This document shows positions 1 to 8,791 of a stretch of 47,348 nucleotides of DNA, piece after piece. Under the pieces are notes generated by a model. That model was given only the letters and a program-made list of their open reading frames with translations, did not search any database and was not told the DNA's origin. The DNA is from Streptosporangiaceae bacterium (GTDB taxonomy: Bacteria > Actinomycetota > Actinomycetes > Streptosporangiales > Streptosporangiaceae), in the NCBI GenBank assembly GCA_030040155.1, contig JASHUG010000429.1:1-47348 (forward strand), in the 5' to 3' direction. The position numbers and the translations under genes are program-made. Every line of letters starts with the position of its first letter. The first letter of the stretch is position 1.

Positions 1-1
1 G

Positions 2-292
2 CACCGCAAGGCGATCGACGTGCTGCGCGCCCGGAAAAGGTACCCGGTCCCGGTCGGAGAGGTCCCCGAGCAGCCAACCGGCCTTGGTGTCCCCGGCACG
101 GACGACACCAGCCTGTGGCAGGCGGTCCGGCAGTTGCCCGACAAGCAACGGCAGGCGGTGGCCTACCACTATGTCGCCGCGCTGCCTTACGCCGAGATCG
201 CCCAGATCCTCGGCGGCACCACCGAGGCGGCACGCAGGGCCGCCGCGGACGGCATCAGGAACCTGCGGACGAGTTACCAGGGCGGAGCCTGA
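2..292 (+). CDS. RNA polymerase sigma factor, sigma-70/ECF family (C-terminal part)
   Basis: Only the last 96 codons lie in the window; the frame is open from base 2, so the gene starts to the left. The visible part contains sigma region 4: an acidic/linker stretch, then LPDKQRQAVAYHYVAALPY followed by the helix-turn-helix YAEIAQILGGTTEAARRAA, the shape of the -35 recognition domain of ECF-type sigma factors. It would direct RNA polymerase to a small regulon. The stop is two bases before the ATG of ogt, so it is almost certainly cotranscribed with the alkylation-repair genes downstream and may control them. No anti-sigma gene is visible. Family assignment is firm; regulon and subgroup are inference. 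Confidence 0.82.
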   Translation, partial: HRKAIDVLRARKRYPVPVGEVPEQPTGLGVPGTDDTSLWQAVRQLPDKQRQAVAYHYVAALPYAEIAQILGGTTEAARRAAADGIRNLRTSYQGGA

Positions 293-294
293 TC

Positions 295-894
295 ATGAGC
301 GACCACGACGACCTTTTCACGACGCCAGCCGAGCCGGATGTCCTGGCGCGACTGCACCGCTGCCTCGAACAAGCCGCCGAGCAGGAGGGGTTGCTCGACG
401 TGGCGTACCGGACGGTCGATTCCCCGGTCGGCCGGCTACTGCTCGCGGCCACGCCGCGCGGGGTCGTCCGGCTCGCCTACGACATCGAGGATCACGATCG
501 CGTCCTGGAGACCCTGGCGGGCAGGCTCAGCCCTCGCGTCCTGCGGGCCCCGAGTCGACTGGACGCTGCGGCGCGAGAACTGGAGGAGTACTTCGCCGGG
601 CGGCGCCGCGTGTTCGACCTCCCGCTTGACCTATCGCTGTCCAGGGGCTTCCGGTTGCTGGTGCAGCAACACTTGCCATCGATTGGCTACGGGCAAACCC
701 GGAGCTACCGGCAGGTCGCCGAACTCGTCGGCCGCCCGACGGCGGTCAGGGCAGTCGGCACGGCCTGCGCCACGAACCCGCTGCCCGTGATCGTGCCCTG
801 TCACCGAGTGCTCCCGAGCGACGGCACGCCCGGCCGTTACGTCGGCGGGTCCGACGCCAAGAAGACGCTTCTGAGCCTGGAGGCAGCGGCATGA
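295..894 (+). CDS. ogt: Methylated-DNA--[protein]-cysteine S-methyltransferase (O6-alkylguanine-DNA alkyltransferase)
   Basis: 199 aa. Suicide repair protein that moves the alkyl group from O6-alkylguanine in DNA to its own cysteine. The diagnostic active site IVPCHRVLP is present with the acceptor Cys at about residue 169; the preceding SYRQVAELVGRPTAVRAVG is the DNA-binding helix-turn-helix of the C-terminal domain, and LDVAYRTVDSPVGRLLLA begins the N-terminal ribonuclease-like domain. The ATG at 295 is preceded by GGCGGAG and lies 2 nt after the sigma-factor stop. Its TGA overlaps the next ATG (ATGA), so translation is coupled. The N-terminus has about 30 extra residues of unknown role, acidic at the start. 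No Ada-type zinc domain is fused; that function sits two genes downstream. Confidence 0.92.
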   Translation: MSDHDDLFTTPAEPDVLARLHRCLEQAAEQEGLLDVAYRTVDSPVGRLLLAATPRGVVRLAYDIEDHDRVLETLAGRLSPRVLRAPSRLDAAARELEEYFAGRRRVFDLPLDLSLSRGFRLLVQQHLPSIGYGQTRSYRQVAELVGRPTAVRAVGTACATNPLPVIVPCHRVLPSDGTPGRYVGGSDAKKTLLSLEAAA

Positions 895-1640
895 GTATTT
901 CGGTGCGCACCCCGAAGAGCGGACGGGTCACAGACCCGTGGCAGCAGCGGGTCGACTCTGGCGACTGGGATGCCGTCACAGCCGAGGTGAACGAGTACGG
1001 AGGCGCTCTGCTGCCGCAATTGCTCACGGGCGCCGAGACGGCCCGCATCAAATCCCTGTACGAGGACGGCCAGTACTTCCGCGCAACGGTCAACATGGGC
1101 CGGCACCGTTTCGGGGAGGGCGAGTACCGCTACTTCAGGGTGCCGTACCCCGAGCCAGTGGAACGGCTCAAGCAGGCACTGTACCCCCGACTGCTGCCGA
1201 TCGCGCGCGACTGGCACGCGAAGCTCGGCCGCCCCGCCCCGTGGCCGGACACGCTGGACGAATGGCTGCGCATGTGCCACGACGCCGGGCAGGACAAGCC
1301 GACGGCGATCATGCTGCACTACGGCCAAGGGGACTGGAACGCCCTGCACCGCGACCTCTACGGAGACCTCGTCTTCCCCCTGCAGGTCGTGATCAACTTG
1401 AGCCAGCCGGGGGTCGACCACACCGGAGGAGAGTTCCTGCTCCTCGAACAGCGCCCCCGCGCGCAGTCCCGGGGCACCGCGACACTGCTTCCGCACGGGC
1501 ACGGCTACCTCTTCACGACCCGGGATCGGCCGGTCCGCTCGGCCCGGGGATGGTCAGCAGCCCCGGTACGGCACGGGGTGTCCGCGATCCGGTCTGGCCA
1601 GCGGCTTACGCTGGCGCTCGTCTTCCACGACGCGGCATGA
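891..1640 (+). CDS. 2-oxoglutarate/Fe(II)-dependent oxygenase (Oxygenase-NA type)
   Basis: 249 aa. Double-stranded beta-helix dioxygenase. Iron ligands are visible: HRD at residues 153-155 (NALHRDLYGD) and the distal His at about 228 (APVRHGVSAI), followed ten residues later by an Arg (SGQRLTLALVF) suited to bind 2-oxoglutarate. The fold and motifs recall the actinobacterial and proteobacterial Oxygenase-NA/DUF2086 proteins commonly found beside ada or ogt. Position between ogt and an Ada-type domain, with 4-nt overlaps on both sides, suggests oxidative dealkylation of nucleic acid or another alkylation-damage role. It is not a canonical AlkB in sequence, so the substrate is inference. Confidence 0.8.
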   Translation: MSISVRTPKSGRVTDPWQQRVDSGDWDAVTAEVNEYGGALLPQLLTGAETARIKSLYEDGQYFRATVNMGRHRFGEGEYRYFRVPYPEPVERLKQALYPRLLPIARDWHAKLGRPAPWPDTLDEWLRMCHDAGQDKPTAIMLHYGQGDWNALHRDLYGDLVFPLQVVINLSQPGVDHTGGEFLLLEQRPRAQSRGTATLLPHGHGYLFTTRDRPVRSARGWSAAPVRHGVSAIRSGQRLTLALVFHDAA

Positions 1641-1906
1641 GCAGCCCGAGGACTTACACGCTGCATGGCGCCGACCGCAAGCCCTATCAGTCCCCCAGCA
1701 AGGGACAGTGGGGCGGTCACCGCGGCACCAGGATCTACGGCCGCCTCGACTGTCCTGCTGCGTTGCGCGCCATCGCTCGCGGCGGCTACACGCGGTGCCG
1801 CGTTTTCTTCGCGGACGAAGTTACTGCGATCGCCGCGGGCTACCGGCCGTGCGGCACCTGCTGCCCAGGCCGCTACCGGGAATGGAAAGCACGCGGAACC
1901 AACTAG
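1637..1906 (+). CDS. Stand-alone Ada-type zinc-binding domain protein
   Basis: 89 aa. Resembles the N-terminal methylphosphotriester-accepting domain of Ada. Cys39 (GRLDCP), Cys54 (YTRCRVFF) and the pair Cys72/Cys75 (AGYRPCGTCC) correspond in order to the Ada Zn cysteines, and the stretch FFADEVTAIAAGYRPC matches the Ada pattern of FY-ANASEALAAGFRPC. In Ada one of these cysteines accepts a methyl group from DNA phosphotriesters and so senses damage. Here the domain has no AraC-like DNA-binding part. ATG overlaps the oxygenase TGA. Likely role is sensing or zinc-dependent binding of alkylated DNA; a role as a sensor for the operon's sigma factor is speculation. An extra Cys76 follows the last ligand. 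Confidence 0.75.
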   Translation: MSSPRTYTLHGADRKPYQSPSKGQWGGHRGTRIYGRLDCPAALRAIARGGYTRCRVFFADEVTAIAAGYRPCGTCCPGRYREWKARGTN

Positions 1907-2376
1907 CCGCCGGCGCAGCGGGCGGCCAATTCTGAGCCGCAGGGCGACCGGCAGCTTATTCGTGGTTCTTATCGCGTCGCGCCCGACTGGCAGCAAGGCG
2001 ATGTCCTTGAGGGATGTCCCGTCGACGGCGCGCGTTATGTTACCGCACGGCCGCTGGCTCGGCCCCGCTACCTCGGTCGGCTCTTCTCGAGTCAGCCGGG
2101 CCTCGGCCGACAGCCGCCGCATGAAAACCCGGCGAACTCCAGCACAGGCGGCCGTAAACGTGGGGGCGTCATTCCGCAAGCCCTCACCCAGGCAGCGGGC
2201 GTGAGCGAACGCTGTGCAGGGGCAGTACGCAGCCCCAACCGGTGCTGGCGGCACGCCGCGCCGCCGCGCAACGCACCGCGATCCTGTGGGTGGTCTTGTG
2301 GGGGGTTATGTGTGGTCAAGGTGGCTGATCGCTGGCGACAGTGAAACGGCACATGACCTTAAGACCGGGAGATGCC
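1907..2376. other. Intergenic region, 470 bp
   Basis: No convincing gene: the frames here lack ribosome sites and family-like sequence. A short GC inverted repeat (GCCGCC at 1906-1911 with GGCGGC at 1921-1926) sits on the stop codon of the Ada-like gene and could help terminate the repair operon. The promoter of the downstream secreted protease should lie near 2280-2360, where the sequence becomes GT-rich, but I cannot assign -35/-10 boxes with confidence. Confidence 0.4.
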
Positions 2377-4620
2377 ATGTCGTTTACCAATCACAGCCAC
2401 AGCGTGCTCAAGATGTCACTGGCCCGGCGTGCCCGCGCCGCCGTGGTGCCGGTGATATCGGTCCTGTGCTTAATCGGGGCGTCCGCTCCGGCGTTTGCTG
2501 AGCAGACGCCAGGCGCGGCGCTCGCGCGGGCACCAGCCATGTCCGCTCCGCGGGCGGCTCCCGCCGTGGTGTCGCCGGCACCTGAGCCGACCATGTCGAA
2601 CTGCCCGAATGGCATGTCTGATCTTGTCAGTCCTCATTTTCGGGTGTGGGCCTGTATCGACGCAGATTCCGCGGAGGATCAGGAGCATGCTACGGAAATG
2701 CTGGAGGCCATGTACAAGCCGATGACCGACCTGATGGGCGCACCGCTGAAGGACAATTCGGCGGACGGTGAACACGGCCGGATCGACGTCTACCTGGTTC
2801 ACCCAGGTCAGGTGGTGCACCGGTTTGGCCACACGGTGGATCTGGCCACGCTTATCACGGGCGGGGCGGTTGGGGCTACTACTCAGGAGGCATACCAGGG
2901 CCCCGCCGGCTGCCGGCGCTGCGTGTCGAGCGGTTTCATCGTGGCGCTGCGGCCTGAGGACACGAGTTCTTCCCTCAACTCGACCCTGGTGCACGAGTTC
3001 TTTCATGTCCTGCAGTACGCCTACAACACCACCATGTCATGCCGGCGATTCTGGTTTGACGAGGCGTCAGCCACGTGGGCCGAGTGGTGGTTTGCTCCGG
3101 CCACCGCCAATAAAGAGGTGTACCAGTGGATCCCCGACTTCCAGAAAGAGCCGGGGGTGTCGCTGACGGACTCCGCCGGTCGCTCGCCCTATTCGGACTG
3201 GCTGTGGCCGCTGTTCATGCAACAGCAGGCCGGCGGCCCGTCGATCATCGCCGACGCCTGGAAGGCCATCGGCCGGGCCGGTGCCGGCAGCTGTGACACC
3301 CTGAACAGTGCCATAAGCTCGCAGCTTCCCTTCTACGACAACTTCGCCAACTTCGCGGTCGAGAACTTCGACCACGAGCTTCCCAACCTGGCCACCAAGG
3401 CACGAGAATGGCCGACGCCAGCCTTCCCGGTCACATTCGATCGCAACTACCCGAGCTTCACCCACTCCGCCAGGCCGACGGTCCCGGGCGAGTTCCCCGA
3501 GGTACTGCCCAGGCTGGAAGGCAGCACGAGCCTGTTCAGTGCCACCTCCGCTTACCCGTGGTCCCGGACGGTCGAGGTCAACCTCCCGCCCCTGTCCGCC
3601 CAGTACACCAAGATCACGCTTGCCCCGGCGGGCGTCGCGCACGGCGGCTCGGTCGACTTCGACTTCTCCGGCCTGTCCCCGGCCACCGACCTGGACGTTA
3701 ACCTCCTGGCCGCCGATGATGCCCCATCGAGGTCAGCGATCAATGACGGGAAGTGGGAGCGCATCGACGTGGCGCTGAGCAACCTGGGCGACGATCCGGC
3801 GCACGCCAACATCTGCCTGAACGCCGATGGCACCAAGCGTGCCGTCCTGGACGACGGCAAACCCGGCGACCCGGTGGGGGGTTCCTACTTCTATGTGATC
3901 ATCGACGACAACGGCATCTCCGGCAAGCCCGTGACCGGGTCGTTCACGGTTACCCAGCGGGACACCTGCGCGACAGCGCTGTCCGGCGACCTAACCGTAG
4001 ACAGTACCGTCGAGGGTGCACAGACCACTACGGCCCATATCAGCGCAGATCTGAGCAACAACTGCGCCCACTGCGACGGACCAGCCGCCTGGCAGGTGAC
4101 AGGCACCTGGTCCGCGAAATACACCTACCCGATGACGAACTGTACGATCACGGCCAGTGGCAGCGGACGCCTGAGGGGTAATGATTTTCCCACCACTTAC
4201 GGCGTGCTGGGTGAAAGCTACCTGAGCGTATACCAGAACCCGTACTCCACTACTCCCTACATCCCCGGCGCATTCCTGTCCACCGAGACCGGGACAGCGA
4301 ACGGGTGTGGAATTAGCGGCCCCGTCCCCTTGCAGGCGGGATTCGGATGCCCCGATCTCTTCGGCGGCCCCAATGCATTGGGAGGCTGGTATCAGTCCAA
4401 CGGCACATATACCGCCAAAGACGCCTCGGTAACCTTCGACTGTCACGTCACTGGCACCGGAGAATACCTAGGGTATGACGACGCCATAACCGGAACTCTG
4501 ACCGCCACCGACCCCGTCCGATGCGGACTCTGGCCCTACTGCGCCAGCGGGCCAGGAGAATCCAGTGCCGCTGAAGGCACCAGCCGGCCCGGCGGTAGCA
4601 GATACCCCGCGGTGCGCTAG
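2377..4620 (+). CDS. Secreted zinc metalloprotease-like protein, HExxH/gluzincin-like
   Basis: 747 aa from the ATG at 2377, chosen over an earlier in-frame GTG (2341) because GGGAG lies 6 nt upstream and the product then begins with a typical signal peptide: basic LARRARAA, hydrophobic VVPVISVLCLIGASAP, cleavage after AFA. The catalytic motif HEFFH is at residues 206-210 and a candidate third zinc ligand Glu229 lies in WFDEASATWAE, the HExxH-(18)-E spacing of gluzincin-like peptidases. The remaining ~500 residues are Gly/Thr/Cys-rich, predicted beta-sandwich material with several Cys pairs; no LPxTG or C-terminal anchor is seen. Probably an exported endopeptidase with binding domains. Substrate unknown; the exact MEROPS family cannot be stated. 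Confidence 0.72.
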   Translation: MSFTNHSHSVLKMSLARRARAAVVPVISVLCLIGASAPAFAEQTPGAALARAPAMSAPRAAPAVVSPAPEPTMSNCPNGMSDLVSPHFRVWACIDADSAEDQEHATEMLEAMYKPMTDLMGAPLKDNSADGEHGRIDVYLVHPGQVVHRFGHTVDLATLITGGAVGATTQEAYQGPAGCRRCVSSGFIVALRPEDTSSSLNSTLVHEFFHVLQYAYNTTMSCRRFWFDEASATWAEWWFAPATANKEVYQWIPDFQKEPGVSLTDSAGRSPYSDWLWPLFMQQQAGGPSIIADAWKAIGRAGAGSCDTLNSAISSQLPFYDNFANFAVENFDHELPNLATKAREWPTPAFPVTFDRNYPSFTHSARPTVPGEFPEVLPRLEGSTSLFSATSAYPWSRTVEVNLPPLSAQYTKITLAPAGVAHGGSVDFDFSGLSPATDLDVNLLAADDAPSRSAINDGKWERIDVALSNLGDDPAHANICLNADGTKRAVLDDGKPGDPVGGSYFYVIIDDNGISGKPVTGSFTVTQRDTCATALSGDLTVDSTVEGAQTTTAHISADLSNNCAHCDGPAAWQVTGTWSAKYTYPMTNCTITASGSGRLRGNDFPTTYGVLGESYLSVYQNPYSTTPYIPGAFLSTETGTANGCGISGPVPLQAGFGCPDLFGGPNALGGWYQSNGTYTAKDASVTFDCHVTGTGEYLGYDDAITGTLTATDPVRCGLWPYCASGPGESSAAEGTSRPGGSRYPAVR

Positions 4621-4722
4621 GCCACACCGCGGTTGAGCCGTCGCACCGGTCCGGCAGGCGCTGGGGCCTGCGGTGCCGCCGCCGCGGCAGGCCGTATCCG
4701 CGGCGGCCGCGGCCTGCCATCG

Positions 4723-5576
4723 ATGCCTGGTCCGAGGTGGCTGCTGCCGCCTTGCATGATGCGATGGACCAGGCCGTGCAACGAGGTCCGCGCCGAGTAC
4801 GCCACGTACGCCAGCGAATGCCGCGTGCATGCGTTCGGCGCGCGCCGCACGCGGGCCGAGGCCGAGGCCTTGCTGGCCGAGTCCATCCGGAAGGTCGAGG
4901 CAGCAGGCGGCCGTAACGAGCGGTACTGGATCGAGGAGATCGACGCCACCGGGCTCTGGCAGCCGCCGGCTCAGCCCAAGCCCCGAGACCGCTACACCAC
5001 CCGCGTCACGGCAGCCAAGAAGCCCGGCCGCTGGGAAACCGTTCATGTCGACGCGCTCGACGGCGAGACTGCGATCGCTAGCTACGACCGCAACTACCGT
5101 ATGCTGCAGACCTTCGAGCCCTTCCGGCAAGACGATCGCGTCTTCGCGCTCATCTCTACGCACTACATCGCCACCTCGGTGATGGATCTGCACTCCGGCC
5201 AGATCGTCGCGGCCGGGGAACCAGCCGACGGCGGGTTCTGCCCGGTCGGGTTGTACGTCCTGGACTGGCGGGACCTGCACGAAGGGACGAACTGGCCGGC
5301 TCGATGCACTGGCGGCCCACTGACGACGAGTGGCCGGCCGGCGACTTCGGGTTCGTGTGGGGCTGCATCACGGGCGACGACTCCTCATGGAAAGTGCAGA
5401 ACCTGCCCGCCGCGATGAGCGGTTCGGCTACCTCAAGCTCGCCACTGAACCCCAAGCTCCAGCCACGAGACTTCATCCGCTGCTCCTCCTGGGAAGGAAA
5501 ACGGCGCGTTCAGTTCTACGTCGAGAACAACTTCAATCTCACAACCGGCGCGCCAATGCCAGACGAGGACTGGTAA
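4723..5576 (+). pseudogene. Hypothetical protein gene with frameshift(s)
   Basis: Reads as one conserved protein split over frames. From about 4786 to 5283 frame 1 encodes RAEYATYASECRVHAFGARR ... DRYTTRVTAAKKPGRWETVH ... FCPVGLYVLDWRDLHEG; the continuation GSMHWRPTDDEWPAGDFGFV ... KVQNLPAAM ... DEDW is in frame 0. The switch falls at GAAGGGACGAA (5281-5291); one additional G there would restore a single frame. Upstream of about 4785 the frame-0 reading (DAWSEVAAAALHDAMDQAVQ) looks more protein-like than frame 1, hinting at a second frame change. No good ribosome site or start could be chosen. I recall similar proteins as uncharacterised in actinobacteria; no function is claimed. Sequencing error at the G-run is possible. 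Confidence 0.5.
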
Positions 5577-6115
5577 CCACCCATCCCGGCCAGGCGGAGC
5601 CAGAATTCATGACGACCAGTGGGGCCAGATCACTTGACGAGACTCACCGGACCCCGCAGAAGCGACCCCGGCGAGTCCGCCTCATTGTCGAACCCCTGAC
5701 GAGCCGCCAGCGCTCACGCCAGCGTCCGCACGCTCGCTCCTGCGAATCCTGCAGAGAGCAGCCGACGCTGAGAAGCGGCGATCGCCCTAGTGTCCACGAA
5801 GGTGCCCGCAGCCGACTTGTACAGCCAACCGTGTCCTGTCGAGGCGCCGACGGGCCGCGCCGGGCGGGCGGCCCTATTCACCTCGCCGGGAGCGGGTCCG
5901 GTCACCACACAAGACAGCCAACAATTTCCGGTGCTGGCCCGCTGGCCTGGCGCTACGAACCGCGTTGAGAGCCACGGTTTTGGCAATCGGGCCGGAGGCG
6001 GCCCTGGTCGCCCGGCGCCCACAGTCGATGGCAAGGATTGGCCAGGATGAGTAGCGTTAACAGAGGTCTGCGCATCTGGTGCCGGCGGGCATGGGTGAGG
6101 GGCGTGGAGGCCGTC
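5577..6115. other. Intergenic region, 540 bp
   Basis: No supportable gene. The frames that stay open have no ribosome site and low-complexity Arg/Pro/Ala composition typical of GC-rich shadows. This region should hold the promoter of the STAND regulator. In-frame alternative starts for that gene exist at 6038 (TTG), 6047 (ATG) and 6104 (GTG). Confidence 0.35.
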
Positions 6116-8791
6116 GTGGACGAGCCTGAGCTTTCGTTTGCTGGTTTGCTCCGGCAGTTACGGGCGCACGCGCGGCTGACGCAGGAAGAGCTGGCCGAGG
6201 CCGCCGGGGTGAGCCCGAGGTCGGTCAGCAACCTGGAGCGCGGCATCAACCGCACCGCGCACAAGGACACCGCGGTGCTGCTGGCCAGTGCGCTGGGCCT
6301 GGGTGAGCCGGTCCGGGCGGTGTTCGTGGCTGCTGCGCGCGGCAAGGTTCCCGCCGCCGACGTGCTGGCCGCACGCCAGGCCGTGACGGTGGGGCCGTTC
6401 GCCGCGTCGGCGACCCGGTCGTTGCCTCGTGATGTCGCCAGCTTCACTGGCCGCGGCGCGGAGCTCAGCCGGCTCCTGGGCACGGTCGACAGCCTGACCG
6501 CGGCTGGCGGAGTGGTCGGGATCCACGCGATCGGGGGGATGGCCGGGGTTGGCAAGACCGCGTTCGCGGTGCACGCCGCGCATAACTTGGCAGACCGGTT
6601 CGTGGGCGGGCAGGTCTTCTTGCCGCTGCACGGGCACACGCCGGGACAGCAGCCGGTCGATCCGGCCGACGCGCTGGCCAGCCTGCTGCTGGCCGTCGGC
6701 GTCGTCGCCGACCAGATCCCGCCTGGCGCCGAAGCACGGATGACGCTGTGGCGGGACCGGCTGGCCGGAAAGCAGCTGCTGCTGGTCCTGGATGACGCCG
6801 CGGGCAGCGAGCAGGTCCGGCCACTGCTGCCCGGCGCCGGCGGCAGTCTGGTGCTGGTCACCAGCCGCCGGCGGCTGACCGCCCTGGAGGACGCCACCAC
6901 GATCAGCCTGGACGTGCTGCCGACCGGCGAAGCGGCCGCGCTGCTGGTCCGGCTGGCCGGCCAGGCCGGACTCAGCCCGGATGACGCGGCGGTGGCCGAG
7001 ATCGCCCGGCTGTGCGGTTACCTGCCGCTGGCGATCGGGATGGTAGCCCGCCAGCTGCATCATCACCCGGCCTGGACGGCAGCCGGGCGTGCGGCTGAGC
7101 TGGCCGCCGCAGTGGACCGGCTGGAGCTGATGGCCACCGAGGACCTGTCGGTGGCGGCCGCTTTCAATTTGTCGTACGCCGGCCTGACCAGCGAGCAGCA
7201 GCGGCTCTTCCGGCGGCTGGGTTTGCATCCAGGGGCCGACGTCGATGGCTATGCTGCGGCGGCCCTGGATGGCACCGGGCTGGCGGCCGCCCGCCGCGGC
7301 CTGGAGAACCTTTATGACCAGTACTTGCTCGCCGAGCCGGCCCAGGGCCGGTACCGGATGCACGACCTGATCCGCGCCCACGCCCGCGCCCTGGCCGCCC
7401 GCGATGACTCCGCCGATGACCAGGAGCAGGTCCTCGGTCGGCTGCTGGACTACTATCAGCACACCGCTGCTCGGGCCGGGGCCCTGCTGGCTGCCAGTGC
7501 CCGCCCTGCCTCTGCCGTCAGGGGCACCATCCCGGCCGCGGTTCCCGTGCTGGCCGGCCCCGAGGATGCGCTGGCATGGGCGCGGGCCGAACGGGGGAAC
7601 TTGCTCGCGTGCCTGGACCACGCCGCAAGGACCGGCCAGCGCGCCCGTGTCATAGCCCTGACCGCAGGCCTGGCCCCCCTGTTGTCGCGGGACGGCCCGT
7701 GGGCCGAAGCCATCTCCCGCCATGTCACGGCCGTGCGCGCCGCGGAGGACCTGGGCGACCGGCCTGGCCAAGCCACCACCCTGATCAACCTGGGGGACGT
7801 GCGGCGGGCAACCGGGGATTTCCCTGGGGCGCAACGTGCCCTGGATCAGGCACTGGGCATTTGCCGAGACCTGGGCGACCGATCCGCGCAGGCCGCCGCC
7901 CTTATCCTGTTGGGCGGCACACGCATGCTGGCAGGAGACCATCCCGGCGCGACCACAGCGCTGACCGAAGCGCTGGGCATCTGCCGCGCCCTCGGGGACC
8001 GGCCCGGCCAGGCGAGCGCCCTCCTTCAACTGGGGCTACTGCGGATTGCGACCGGGGACCTGCGGGGCGGGACCGCGGCCCTGGAGGAGGCGCTGGGCAT
8101 CAGCCGCAACCTGGGCGACCGGCTCCGCCAGGCCAGCGTGCAGGCTTCCCTGGGGATGGTCCGGCAACAGACCGGGGATTATGCAGCCGCGGCCGCGGCT
8201 CTGGACGAGGCGCTGGATATCTGCCGCGACCTCGGCAACCGGCAACCCCTGGCCGTGGTCCTCATCGAGCTAGGCGAGATACGGCGAGTGACGGGGGACC
8301 ATGCAGCTGCGGCCCGCGACCTGGAGGAGGCGCTGCACATCTGCCGGGACATGGCTACCCCGCACACCCTGGCTTGCGCCCTCAGAAGTCGAGGGCGGCT
8401 GCGGCTGGCAACTGGGAACTATCCAGGGGCGGCCAGCGACCTGCAGGAGGCACTGCGCATCTGCCGGGACATCGGTAACCTAGGCGGTTCGGCGGAGGTC
8501 CTCAACTCAGCCGCGACTGTGCACCGGGTTCGCGGCGACCTGCACCAGGCCGAGGCGTGCAACCAGGAGGCGCTGGGCCTGGCCCGCCAGATCGGCAGCC
8601 GCTGGGACGAAGCCCACGCACTGGCCGGCCTGGGCCGGTGCGCCCTTACCAGCGGCCACACCATCACAGCCCAGCACCTGCTGCGCCAGGCACTGGAGAT
8701 CTTCCAACGGATCGGCGCGCGCGAGACCGCCGAGATTTCCGTCGAGCTCCAAGCCCTCACCGACGCGCCACCAGCCGCGCAGAAGTCATGA
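6116..8791 (+). CDS. XRE-family HTH / NB-ARC / TPR STAND regulator
   Basis: 891 aa from GTG 6116, chosen because GGAGG (6106-6110) is 5 nt upstream; earlier in-frame starts lack this. Order of domains: XRE helix-turn-helix (about 5-65; LTQEELAEAAGVSPRSVSNL), NB-ARC ATPase with Walker A GMAGVGKT (Lys147), Walker B LLLVLDDAAG, sensor LVTSRRRL, CGYLPLAIG (GLPL-like) and YRMHDLIR (MHD near residue 415), then eight or more 40-residue TPR units from about 540 to the C-terminus. This is the AfsR/MalT-like STAND layout: an ATP-driven switch that a ligand bound by the TPR superhelix opens, changing DNA binding. Free-standing, not in an operon; target genes and ligand are unknown. Confidence 0.88.
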   Translation: MDEPELSFAGLLRQLRAHARLTQEELAEAAGVSPRSVSNLERGINRTAHKDTAVLLASALGLGEPVRAVFVAAARGKVPAADVLAARQAVTVGPFAASATRSLPRDVASFTGRGAELSRLLGTVDSLTAAGGVVGIHAIGGMAGVGKTAFAVHAAHNLADRFVGGQVFLPLHGHTPGQQPVDPADALASLLLAVGVVADQIPPGAEARMTLWRDRLAGKQLLLVLDDAAGSEQVRPLLPGAGGSLVLVTSRRRLTALEDATTISLDVLPTGEAAALLVRLAGQAGLSPDDAAVAEIARLCGYLPLAIGMVARQLHHHPAWTAAGRAAELAAAVDRLELMATEDLSVAAAFNLSYAGLTSEQQRLFRRLGLHPGADVDGYAAAALDGTGLAAARRGLENLYDQYLLAEPAQGRYRMHDLIRAHARALAARDDSADDQEQVLGRLLDYYQHTAARAGALLAASARPASAVRGTIPAAVPVLAGPEDALAWARAERGNLLACLDHAARTGQRARVIALTAGLAPLLSRDGPWAEAISRHVTAVRAAEDLGDRPGQATTLINLGDVRRATGDFPGAQRALDQALGICRDLGDRSAQAAALILLGGTRMLAGDHPGATTALTEALGICRALGDRPGQASALLQLGLLRIATGDLRGGTAALEEALGISRNLGDRLRQASVQASLGMVRQQTGDYAAAAAALDEALDICRDLGNRQPLAVVLIELGEIRRVTGDHAAAARDLEEALHICRDMATPHTLACALRSRGRLRLATGNYPGAASDLQEALRICRDIGNLGGSAEVLNSAATVHRVRGDLHQAEACNQEALGLARQIGSRWDEAHALAGLGRCALTSGHTITAQHLLRQALEIFQRIGARETAEISVELQALTDAPPAAQKS
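7748..8707 (+). repeat. 120-bp in-phase tandem repeat encoding TPR units
   Basis: Eight successive 120-nt units begin at 7748, 7868, 7988, 8108, 8228, 8348, 8468 and 8588, with exact spacing and no indels. Each encodes a 40-residue TPR unit starting LGDR/LGN/IG and ending in EALGICR or a variant. Nucleotide identity is strongest around the CTGGGCAT-CTGCCG block at each unit end. The pattern indicates growth by unequal recombination with later divergence. Confidence 0.85.

Noticed and set aside
1665-2204. Hypothetical gene of about 180 codons after the Ada-like domain
   Set aside because: Overlaps the Ada-like gene out of frame, with Ser/Arg/Pro-rich sequence and no ribosome site.
6158-8029. 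623-codon open frame on the minus strand opposite the STAND gene
   Set aside because: Mirror of a GC-rich coding region; translation is Gln/Arg/Gly low-complexity with no ribosome site or domain.
7748-8707. CRISPR-like or satellite repeat
   Set aside because: Units are 120 bp, contiguous and in frame within a TPR coding region; no spacers.
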